Made by a program: the position numbers and the translations under genes. Shown piece by piece: positions 52,901-60,594 of a DNA stretch of 64,000 nt; the stretch's first letter is position 1, and every line of letters starts with the position of its first letter. The notes below the pieces were generated by a model. That model was not told the origin of the DNA and did not search any database. It saw nothing but the letters and a program-made list of their open reading frames with translations. Source of the stretch: JAIVHA01 sp965367295. Its GTDB lineage: Bacteria; Pseudomonadota; Gammaproteobacteria; DSM-19610. The stretch covers positions 1 to 64,000 of the forward strand of contig CBDUHN010000008.1 of NCBI GenBank assembly GCA_965367295.1, written 5' to 3'.

Positions 52901-54484
52901 ATGTACGTGGACTTCATTGCGATCGGCATCGCTTTCCTGTTCGGGCTGGGCGCACGCCTGACGGGCTTGCCGCCGCTGGTAGGGTACCTGATTGCCGGCT
53001 TTGTGCTCTATGCAGCCGGCATGGAAGCCACCGTCACCCTGCGGGAGTTCGCGCAGATCGGGGTCACCCTGCTGCTGTTTTCCATCGGTCTCAAGTTGCG
53101 CATCGGCAATCTGCTGATGCCGCAGGTCTGGGCAGTTGCCTCGCTGCATATGCTGGTTGCGGTCGTGCTGTTGATCGCCGTTATCCTGGGACTCGGCTGG
53201 ATCGGCGTGCCCGTACTGGCCAGCCTGGATGCACCCGGGGCGGCCCTGATCGCCTTCGCGCTGAGCTTTTCCAGCACCGTGTTTGCCGTCAAGGTGCTGG
53301 AAGAAAAGGGGGAGATGGAAGCGGTGTATGGTCGCATCGCCATCGGCATTCTCATCATGCAGGACATCGCCGCGGTAATCTTCCTGGCCGTCTCTACCGG
53401 CAAACTGCCATCCCTCTGGGCCCTGCTGCTGCTACTGCTGATTCCCCTGCGACCGGTATTGTTCAAGGCACTGGAACGATCCGGACATGGCGAACTGATG
53501 GTGCTGTTCGGTCTCAGCCTGGCCCTCGGCGGGGCCAAGGTATTCGAACTGGTAGGCATCAAGGGTGACCTCGGGGCACTGATCCTGGGACTGCTATTGG
53601 CTACCAACCCGCGCTCCTCCGAACTGGCACGCCACCTGCTGGGCTTCAAGGAACTGTTCCTGGTCGGCTTCTTTCTGAGCATCGGCCTGTCGGGCCCCCT
53701 AAGTCTGCAGGCGATCGGTATCGCCCTGCTACTGGTGGCCCTGATACCACTGAAAGTGGTGTTTTTTTACGGGTTACTGGCCCGCTTCCAGCTACGGGCG
53801 CGCACCGCTTTGCTGACCTCGCTCAGCCTGGCCAACTACAGCGAGTTCGGCCTGATTGTGGCGGCGCTGGCGATGGCGAACGGCTGGATGAGCAACGACT
53901 GGCTGATCATCATCGCCGTAGCCCTGTCGATCTCCTTCATCCTCGCCGCACCGATCAACACTGCGGCCCATCAACTATACCGACGCTTCCGCGAGCCGCT
54001 GCAGAAGTTTGAACTGGCCGAGTTGCTGGCGTCCGAACAGTTAATCGCCCCAGGCAATGTATCCGTGGTCATCTTCGGCATGGGCCGGGTCGGCAGCGGC
54101 GCCTACGATACGATCCGCAAACGTATGGGAGATGCCTTGCTGGGGGTCGATTTCGACAAGGATACCGTGGATGGGCATCGCGCCGCGGGGCGCAACGTGG
54201 TGCGCGGCAGTGTGACGGACCCGGATTTCTGGGAACGGTTCCAGCTCGATCACCGGGTCATCAACCTGGTGATGCTGGCCATGCCCAATCAGCAGGAAAA
54301 CCTGTACGCGGTGAAGCAGTTGCGCAGCTCAGGCTACACCGGCAAACTGACCGCCATTGCCAAGTACCCGGACGAGGTCGATGCACTCCGGGAAGCCGGC
54401 GCCGATTCAGCGTTCAATCTCTATGCCGAGGCCGGCGCCGGGTTTGCCGATAATGCCTGTGCGGATCTGCCGCATATCCGTTGA
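52901..54484 (+). CDS. CPA2-family cation:proton antiporter with TrkA-N domain (KefB/YbaL-like)
   Basis: A 527-residue membrane protein. About 12 hydrophobic segments cover residues 1-370 (LVGYLIAGFVLYAAGMEATV, LLLFSIGLKLRIGNLL, SFSSTVFAVKVLEEKGEMEA, MQDIAAVIFLAV). A cytosolic nucleotide-binding TrkA-N domain follows from about 385 (VVIFGMGRVGSGAYDTIRKR). It is likely a K+ or Na+/H+ exchanger. The C-terminal TrkA-C is absent. The start ATG at 52901 begins the first helix. Confidence 0.9.
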   Translation: MYVDFIAIGIAFLFGLGARLTGLPPLVGYLIAGFVLYAAGMEATVTLREFAQIGVTLLLFSIGLKLRIGNLLMPQVWAVASLHMLVAVVLLIAVILGLGWIGVPVLASLDAPGAALIAFALSFSSTVFAVKVLEEKGEMEAVYGRIAIGILIMQDIAAVIFLAVSTGKLPSLWALLLLLLIPLRPVLFKALERSGHGELMVLFGLSLALGGAKVFELVGIKGDLGALILGLLLATNPRSSELARHLLGFKELFLVGFFLSIGLSGPLSLQAIGIALLLVALIPLKVVFFYGLLARFQLRARTALLTSLSLANYSEFGLIVAALAMANGWMSNDWLIIIAVALSISFILAAPINTAAHQLYRRFREPLQKFELAELLASEQLIAPGNVSVVIFGMGRVGSGAYDTIRKRMGDALLGVDFDKDTVDGHRAAGRNVVRGSVTDPDFWERFQLDHRVINLVMLAMPNQQENLYAVKQLRSSGYTGKLTAIAKYPDEVDALREAGADSAFNLYAEAGAGFADNACADLPHIR

Positions 54485-54530
54485 GGGCCAACCAGGCTCC
54501 GGCACAGCCGCCCGCCAAGCCCCAGCAGAA

Positions 54531-54598
54531 TACAGTAAATATAAATATTATTTACAAATAGTTATAATATCTACTTAAGCTATATTATTGCTTCAATC
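54531..54598 (+). promoter_or_regulatory. AT-rich block with inverted repeat before a lipoprotein gene
   Basis: A strikingly AT-rich island in GC-rich surroundings. GTAAATA (54535-54541) and TATTTAC (54549-54555) form an inverted repeat with a 7-base spacer, and a perfect TATAAT lies at 54563-54568. This looks like a promoter with an operator or an UP-element. No good -35 is seen. Confidence 0.45.
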
Positions 54599-54687
54599 CC
54601 TGTGCCAGGCAGGCGTGCCAGATCGAATGGCTATACTGTTGCCGACACCACAGAACCGGCAGGGCCAAATCAACAAGGAAAATCGCC

Positions 54688-55011
54688 ATGCAGAAGCACT
54701 TTCACACCCACTTCATTCGCCTGTACGCATGCCTGGAACGGGGACTCCTCCTCTCGACAGCATTATTCCTCACTGCGTGCGGTTCCAGCCTGTCCGGCGA
54801 ATACACCGACGAAATGGGCATCATGAGCTACGAGTTCAAATCCGACGGCAAAGTCTATATGACGACCATGGGCATACAGGTCGCCGGCGAATACGAAATC
54901 GATAAGGAAAAGATCATCGTCGAGGGACCGCATGGCAACATGGTATTCGAAAGGAAAGAGGACCAACTCGTGGGCCCCATGGGCCTGTTGCTGACCAAAA
55001 AAGAGAAGTGA
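54688..55011 (+). CDS. Small lipoprotein of unknown function
   Basis: A 107-residue protein. An N-terminal hydrophobic part ends in lipobox LTAC (cysteine 31). The remaining 76 residues look like a small beta-rich domain (SGEYTDEMGIMSYEFKSDGK, GEYEIDKEKIIVEG, NMVFERKEDQLVGP). Not assigned to a family with confidence. An AAGGA site precedes the ATG. An AT-rich putative promoter lies upstream. Confidence 0.7.
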   Translation: MQKHFHTHFIRLYACLERGLLLSTALFLTACGSSLSGEYTDEMGIMSYEFKSDGKVYMTTMGIQVAGEYEIDKEKIIVEGPHGNMVFERKEDQLVGPMGLLLTKKEK

Positions 55012-55127
55012 CCATATACTACCCCTGCGCCCAATGGCAGGCCCCATGGCGGCCCATGGATGCGGACGATCTCCACCACCCAACGACGGTTTCCCCATGA
55101 ATTCGGACGAGGTTCGGCCTGGAACAA

Positions 55128-57770
55128 CTACCCTCGATAAATCACCCCCCTCCTCACCAGCCACTTTTCAATCTCCACCGCCACCAATACCAACGAGGAA
55201 AGGGCAAAGCAGCCCAACAACACCGGTAGCGGCAGCGGTTGGGTATGGAAGATGGCGTTGAGGGCCGGCACGTAAATCACCATCAGCTGCAGCGCCACCA
55301 TGAGCAGTACCGCACCCAGCATGGGTAGATTGCTGAACAGGCCGATACGAAACAGCGAAGCCCGTTCTGTGCGCACGGCCAGGGAGTGGAACAGCTGGGA
55401 GATGGTCAGCACAGTGAACACCACCGTTTGCCAGTATTCCTCGCCGTGGCTCCAGGCCCAGGATTGGGCGGCAATGGAGATGGCACCGACGAACAGGCCC
55501 ACCCAGAGGATGTGTTGCCACATGCCATGGGCGAAGATGCTTTCCTGGGGCGGGCGCGGTGGGCGCTGCATCAGACCCGGCTCCGCCGGTTCGGCGGTGA
55601 AGGCCAGGCCTGGCAGGCCGTCGGTGACCAGGTTGATCCACAGGATGTGGATCGGCAGGAGCGGCACCGGCAGGCCAAGGAAAGGCGCAAGGAACAGGGT
55701 CCAGATCTCCCCGGAGTTGGAGCTCATGGTGTCCTTGATGAACTTGCGGATGTTGTCGAAGATGCGCCTTCCGGCGCGCACCGCCTGCACGATGGTGGTG
55801 AAGTTGTCATCCAGCAGCACCATGTCCGCCGCCTCGCGGGCCACGTCAGTACCCTTCTGTCCCATGGCCACACCGATACCGGCGCGCTTCAGCGCCGGTG
55901 CATCATTGACGCCGTCGCCGGTCATGGCCACGAACTCGCCCCGCTTTTGCAGCGCCATGACGATGCGGGTTTTCTGTTCGGGGCTGACGCGGGCATAGAC
56001 GCGGATCGAGGACACGTGACGATCGAACTCCTGCTCCGACAACCGGGCCAGCGCCTGACCGGTCATCACCTCGTCACCCTCCTGCAGGAAGCCGAGGCGC
56101 AGGGCAATGGCCCGTGCAGTACCCGGGTGATCTCCGGTGATCATCACCGGCGTGATGCCGGCGGCGCGGCAAGCGGCCACCGCCTCCGGTACTTCCGGGC
56201 GCGGCGGATCAATGAGCCCCACCACGCCAAGCAGGGTGAGGTCTCGCTCGATGGCCTCCGGCTGCAGGGCATCCGGCACGGCAGACAGGCTGCGTTGTGC
56301 CAGGGTCAGTACCCGGTATCCCTCCTCCGCCAGCTGTTCCACCTGTCGGGTGACTGCCTTGATGTCCAGTTCCGCAGTGCCCCCATCGCCCAACTGATCC
56401 CTGCATAACGCCAGTACTGCCTCCGGTGCGCCTTTTACATAAACAATGACACCCTCGCCCGTCTCGTGCAGCGTGGCCATGCGCTTGCGGTCACTGTCGA
56501 AGGCGAGTTCGGCGCGGCGCGGAAGACTGGTTTCCAACTCCTTCTTTTCCACACCGGCCGCTCGTGCCGCTGCATGCAGGGCCAGTTCGGTGGGGTCGCC
56601 AGCAGGTTCGCCGTCGCGCTCTGTCACGTCGTTGCTGAGCGCCATGGCCTGCAGCAGTTCGCGCCAGGGAGTGGCCTTGATGGACGGCGGCTGATCAAAG
56701 CGCTGGCCCTGCACCAGGAAGACCTCGGCCGTCATGTGGTTGAGGGTCAGGGTGCCGGTCTTGTCGGTGCAGATGTAGGTGACGGAGCCCAGGGTCTCCA
56801 CCGCCGGCAGGTTGCGTACAAGGGCATTATGGCGGCTCAGCTTGCGTGCACCGAAGGCCAGCGAAACGGTGACCACGGCGGGCAACGCCTCGGGGATGGC
56901 GGCCACCGCCAGACTCACGGCGGTGAGGAACATCAGCAACACCGGTTGGCCCTGCAACAGGCCGCTGACGAACACTATGGCGCAGATGGCGAGTACCGCC
57001 AGGGCCAGGTAACGGCCGAAGCGGGTCAGGCGATCCTGCAGCGGTGTCTTGACACCCTTCTGGGTATGCAGCATTTCGGCGATGCGGCCGATCTCGGTGG
57101 CCATGCCGGTGGCCACCACCAGGCCACGCCCATGACCGTGGGTCACCAGGCTGCTCTTGAACAGCAGATTGCTGCGGCTGCCGAGCGGCAGATCCGCCTC
57201 GGCCAACTGCCCCTCATCCTTGTCCACCACCAGGGATTCGCCGGTAAGCGCCGATTCATCGGCCTGCAGTTCCACCGTCTCGACCAGACGCAGGTCCGCT
57301 GGCACCACATCACCCGCCTCCAGCAGCACCAGATCACCGGGCACCAGCTCCTCTGTGGGCAGGGTATGGTGTTCACCCTCGCGCACCACCCGCGCCTCCG
57401 GCGCTGACATGGCGCGTAACGCGGCCAGGGCCCGCTCGGCACGGAATTCCTGTACGGTACCGATGATGGCGTTGAGCAGCACGATGACCAGGATGGCGAT
57501 GGTGTCCTGCGGTTCGCCGATCACCCCGGAAACCAGCGCGGCACCGAGCAGCACCAGGATCATGAAGTCGGCGAACTGGCCGAGGAATATGGACAGCAGG
57601 GAGCGGTGGCGGGATTCGACGAGACGATTGTCACCGAACTCTTCACGGCGGGCTTGCGCTTCCTGACGGGAAAGACCCGAAACAGGATCGCTGCCCAGGG
57701 CTTCCAGTGTCTGCGCTACCGAACGGATATGCCAGACCGGGGTATCACCGTTGGCGGCAGAGGGTCCCAT
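55128..57770 (-). CDS. P-type cation ATPase, calcium-pump (PacL/PMCA-like) type
   Basis: An 880-residue ion pump. The N-terminal cation-ATPase domain has LGSDPVSGLSRQEAQARREE. The actuator has ALTGES, and TM4 has AVAAIPEALPAVVTVSLAFG with a PEALP variant of the SERCA PEGLP. The phosphorylation site is ICTDKTGTLTLNHMTAEVF, and the hinge is MTGDGVNDAPALKRAGIGVA. TM6 carries NLVTDGLPGLAFTAEP. These traits point to Ca2+ (or Mn2+/Na+) and not to heavy metals. The frame opens at 57947, and the ATG at 57770 overlaps the VIT-like stop by one base. Last gene of a three-gene unit. Confidence 0.9.
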   Translation of the reverse strand: MGPSAANGDTPVWHIRSVAQTLEALGSDPVSGLSRQEAQARREEFGDNRLVESRHRSLLSIFLGQFADFMILVLLGAALVSGVIGEPQDTIAILVIVLLNAIIGTVQEFRAERALAALRAMSAPEARVVREGEHHTLPTEELVPGDLVLLEAGDVVPADLRLVETVELQADESALTGESLVVDKDEGQLAEADLPLGSRSNLLFKSSLVTHGHGRGLVVATGMATEIGRIAEMLHTQKGVKTPLQDRLTRFGRYLALAVLAICAIVFVSGLLQGQPVLLMFLTAVSLAVAAIPEALPAVVTVSLAFGARKLSRHNALVRNLPAVETLGSVTYICTDKTGTLTLNHMTAEVFLVQGQRFDQPPSIKATPWRELLQAMALSNDVTERDGEPAGDPTELALHAAARAAGVEKKELETSLPRRAELAFDSDRKRMATLHETGEGVIVYVKGAPEAVLALCRDQLGDGGTAELDIKAVTRQVEQLAEEGYRVLTLAQRSLSAVPDALQPEAIERDLTLLGVVGLIDPPRPEVPEAVAACRAAGITPVMITGDHPGTARAIALRLGFLQEGDEVMTGQALARLSEQEFDRHVSSIRVYARVSPEQKTRIVMALQKRGEFVAMTGDGVNDAPALKRAGIGVAMGQKGTDVAREAADMVLLDDNFTTIVQAVRAGRRIFDNIRKFIKDTMSSNSGEIWTLFLAPFLGLPVPLLPIHILWINLVTDGLPGLAFTAEPAEPGLMQRPPRPPQESIFAHGMWQHILWVGLFVGAISIAAQSWAWSHGEEYWQTVVFTVLTISQLFHSLAVRTERASLFRIGLFSNLPMLGAVLLMVALQLMVIYVPALNAIFHTQPLPLPVLLGCFALSSLVLVAVEIEKWLVRRGVIYRG

Positions 57771-58345
57771 CAACCGACCAGCAGGATAATGGCCATGGTG
57801 CACAGTGCAATGATGAGCGTCTGCACACCACTCAGCAGCCAGAAGGTCTGCCCGATCCTGCCCAGGAACACGCCGAGCAGGAAGATCACCCCCAATGCCG
57901 TGACCATGGCCATAAGCAGCGGTGACAACGGCAGTTGCAGCCCCCACTGGGCCAGCCCAAGTGGCAGGATAATGAGCAGCGACAGCAGCAACGGCGCCAG
58001 GCCATTCACCGCCGCAATCAACAGTGGCACCCAGCGAGCGGCGCTGCCGTGCGCCGAGTCACCAAGATCTGTCATCATGGACTCCTCCAACTCGGTCAGC
58101 GCCTTGCGCCGCTCGGCACGTTCGCTGATATAGGCGCTACTGAGACCACTCATGGTGAGCGCGATGGCCGCACCCAGGCAGGCACTGATGACCACGTGCA
58201 AATCCGTGCTGTCACCGACATAAAAGCCCGTGACGATGCCCAGCATGGTGAGGGCACCGTCGAATCCGTTGACCACGAAATAGCGCCGCACAATGCCATG
58301 AGTGCGGGTGATGTGTAGCAGGAAGCCGATGCGCCCAAGGAACAC
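57770..58345 (-). CDS. VIT1/CCC1-like membrane protein
   Basis: A 191-residue membrane protein with hydrophobic segments near 25-45, 52-70, 108-130, 138-158 and 168-190. NGFDGALTMLGIVTGFYVG and ISERAERRKALTELEESMM between helices are the features of the vacuolar iron/manganese transporter family in its short prokaryotic form. The transported ion is likely Fe2+ or Mn2+. Start GTG at 58345, nine bases after the DUF211 stop. One-base overlap with the ATPase gene. Confidence 0.78.
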   Translation of the reverse strand: MFLGRIGFLLHITRTHGIVRRYFVVNGFDGALTMLGIVTGFYVGDSTDLHVVISACLGAAIALTMSGLSSAYISERAERRKALTELEESMMTDLGDSAHGSAARWVPLLIAAVNGLAPLLLSLLIILPLGLAQWGLQLPLSPLLMAMVTALGVIFLLGVFLGRIGQTFWLLSGVQTLIIALCTMAIILLVG

Positions 58346-58354
58346 GGGGCCGCC

Positions 58355-58624
58355 TTATTCCCCATCCGACATGGACTGGACTTCGACCTCGTCGATACTG
58401 TGCAATGAACCACCCAGTTGGGTGATAGCCTCCCGAACCTGCTCCAGGTCCACATTGGAACCCGCCACCACCACCTGCAGGGTCTCGGTCTTTTCATCCA
58501 TCTCGACGACGGTCAGCTGCACATGGTAATCATCACCGCAGGCCGCAATGCTGCGGGCAAATTCCAGGGCATCGGGATGATGGGGTTTGAGGATATCCAG
58601 GACGATACGTTTGACGCTGATCAT
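58355..58624 (-). CDS. DUF211 protein
   Basis: An 89-residue cytosolic protein with the full DUF211 pattern: VKRIVLDILKPHHPDALEFA, then LTVVEMDEKTETLQVVVAGS and LEQVREAITQLGGSLHSIDEVEV. The fold is ferredoxin-like. The family is best known from archaea and its function is not established. First gene of the DUF211/VIT-like/P-type ATPase unit, which suggests a metal-sensing or chaperone role. Confidence 0.82.
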   Translation of the reverse strand: MISVKRIVLDILKPHHPDALEFARSIAACGDDYHVQLTVVEMDEKTETLQVVVAGSNVDLEQVREAITQLGGSLHSIDEVEVQSMSDGE

Positions 58625-58825
58625 GTGGGTTCCGGGCCTCTGTGGGTTCGGTTTGCCACTAGGCTACCTGTAACAGGCAGTATACGAAAGCCTCTAGCGT
58701 AATTGAAAACCCCCAGGTCCGAAAATATCCGGACTGGATCGATGTCCGAACCACACCATGACGGCATCCGACCGGCGCCCCTCGAGCATCCCACCTAAAC
58801 AACCTGCCACAGCTTGACATGCTTA

Positions 58826-59473
58826 TTACACGGTAGCCGCCTTACCCTCCAGCAGCCCCATCAGGTAATTTTCAAAAAACAACGGGGAATTCGATCCCGA
58901 AACAAAATGTATTTCATCGAATATAAAAGCGGGGATACTCATGATGTTGAGACGGTCCACTCGGATGAGCTTGTGGCTGATTTCCTGACCCAGCAGCCCG
59001 GACCGCAACGCCCAGGCGCTATCATTTCGATCGAGACCGATTGCTTCGCACAAATCGAGCAAACACTCATCATCACCGATATTCCGACCCTGACGGAAAT
59101 AGGCTTCGATCAAGGCCTCGTTGAATGCAACCTGTTTGTCGAACTTTTCCGCCCAGTGCATCAGGCAATGCGCCTTGCGGGTGTTGTAGTAATGGGTTCG
59201 CTTACTGAAATCGAATTGCATACCGGCCTGCTCGCCTTTTGCGAGCAAATTTCTCCGGTATTCGAGCACCTGATCCTTACTCCAGTGCATGCGGCGCATC
59301 AGGTGCGGAATAATCTCCTCGCCGCGCTCGCTCATATCGGGGCTCAGCTGGAATGGCAGGAAGGAGATCCTCGCCTCGATCACCCCCTCAAGTCTTGCAA
59401 GTGCCTGCTTCAGATTGTTGTATCCGATGGGGCACCAGGAACATACCATGTCATGCACTATTTCAATCTTCAT
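58826..59473 (-). CDS. DsbA-family (FrnE-like) oxidoreductase
   Basis: A 215-residue thioredoxin-fold protein without signal peptide, so cytoplasmic. The active site is CSWC (residues 11-14 in DMVCSWCPIGYNNL), the helical insertion spans about 60-150 and the cis-proline is in NIMSIPAFIFDE. Members include FrnE, polyketide-associated isomerases and general dithiol oxidoreductases. The length is typical. No linked partner. The base composition is lower in GC than its neighbours. Confidence 0.85.
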   Translation of the reverse strand: MKIEIVHDMVCSWCPIGYNNLKQALARLEGVIEARISFLPFQLSPDMSERGEEIIPHLMRRMHWSKDQVLEYRRNLLAKGEQAGMQFDFSKRTHYYNTRKAHCLMHWAEKFDKQVAFNEALIEAYFRQGRNIGDDECLLDLCEAIGLDRNDSAWALRSGLLGQEISHKLIRVDRLNIMSIPAFIFDEIHFVSGSNSPLFFENYLMGLLEGKAATV

Positions 59474-59537
59474 ATCGTTAGTTACCGTTGAAAATCACGC
59501 ATGGCGTGTGAAGAACGACGGGATGTATCATCAATAC

Positions 59538-59565
59538 CGCAGCTGTATCCATGGATACAGCTGCG
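59538..59565. repeat. Perfect 28-base palindrome
   Basis: CGCAGCTGTATCCA followed at once by its exact inverse TGGATACAGCTGCG. It lies in the 195-base gap between the DsbA-family and SlyB-like genes. It could be a dimeric operator, a cruciform or the remains of an element. It has no T-tract, and a hairpin would have almost no loop. Confidence 0.9.
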
Positions 59566-59668
59566 AAGGACTACAGACTGGTTTTGGATCACCCTGATCA
59601 GCCCGTCATTGCGAGCACGCCAATCCAAGGAATCACTCTGGGTAAGATGTCAAAGTTATCCCCAAACC

Positions 59669-60016
59669 CTAGTACGGTGCCAGGCGATTACCGGTAACCA
59701 CCACTTTATCACCCACATCAAACGGCAGGTTCGGTGAACGTACCGTCTGCCTTTCGCCGGCATCACTTTCGACCACGTAGGCATCGCCATGCAATCCAGT
59801 CGCTTCCTGCACTTCACTCCCGATAAAGATGGAAACCAGGCCCGCTCCAAGAGCACCCAGTGGTCCTCCAGCCGCTCCACCAAGCAGGAAGCCGGTCATA
59901 CCACCAATGCCCTTTCCGCCAATCGTGTCCGGCACCCTGTCCACCACGGTGTCCGCATTGACTGGCTGCAAAACAGCAACGGCACAACAGAAGACTATCG
60001 CTACAAAACCTTTCAT
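59669..60016 (-). CDS. Small exported glycine-zipper (SlyB/RcsF-region-like) protein
   Basis: A 115-residue protein. The signal peptide MKGFVAIVFCCAVAVLQPVN with a site after NA is followed by a glycine-zipper hydrophobic segment (GIGGMTGFLLGGAAGGPLGA). A short beta-type C-terminal region comes next (VVESDAGERQTVRSPNLPFD, KVVVTGNRLAPY). It resembles glycine-zipper 2TM proteins such as SlyB but lacks a lipobox. The ATG at 60016 has GAGGAGGG upstream, and the frame extends farther without support. Confidence 0.72.
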   Translation of the reverse strand: MKGFVAIVFCCAVAVLQPVNADTVVDRVPDTIGGKGIGGMTGFLLGGAAGGPLGALGAGLVSIFIGSEVQEATGLHGDAYVVESDAGERQTVRSPNLPFDVGDKVVVTGNRLAPY

Positions 60017-60594
60017 AACACCCTCCTCGAATCGTGCTGTTAATACACTCTGTCCGTGCACGACGGGGACAGAGCAAGTGACTGCCAAGCCGGATGACAT
60101 GACCCAATTTATAACATGTATTTAATATACCTCTTTATGCCGATGCCTGCATCCTCTTTTGGATTTAGCCGCACGAAGTACAGGGTAGTCCTTGCTGAAG
60201 ACGGCATCCGGCCTGAATTACGTACTGACAGGCAACACAGGCGTCCGCTGCCGTCACTATTCTTGCCAACAGCAATCTTGTATATGCAGATGGTAAAAAG
60301 GACGGTATCGTCAGGGGAATTATCGTCGGCAACAATCGGTGGGCACTCAGTACCCTGCAATCCTGTTGCATCGAGTTGTTTTTCTATACTGCATAACAGA
60401 TGTAACGTATTAACCTTTTCGATGCGCGTTATTCGATAGTATTCAGGATGACCAGGCTCACTATCGAGTATCAGCTACGGCGGGCAATACAGGCTTATCC
60501 AGTAATGATTCCTGTCACCTGGATGACAATGCCTCAAGCGCCATATTATTGAACCATGGCTGCCCGCGCTCCGGCGCATCCATGATGCTCCCCC
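60017..60594. other. 578-base region without a convincing gene
   Basis: Lower in GC than average. Short open frames exist on both strands (plus 60116-60439, minus 60109-60360), without ribosome sites or recognisable domains. In a third frame the piece NLVYADGKKDGIVRGIIVGN is protein-like but is not in an intact gene, so this may be a decayed gene. No RNA or terminator was identified. Confidence 0.4.

Noticed and set aside
60116..60439. 107-codon plus-strand frame before the metal RND genes
   Set aside because: No ribosome site or recognisable domain, and an overlapping frame on the other strand is equally good.
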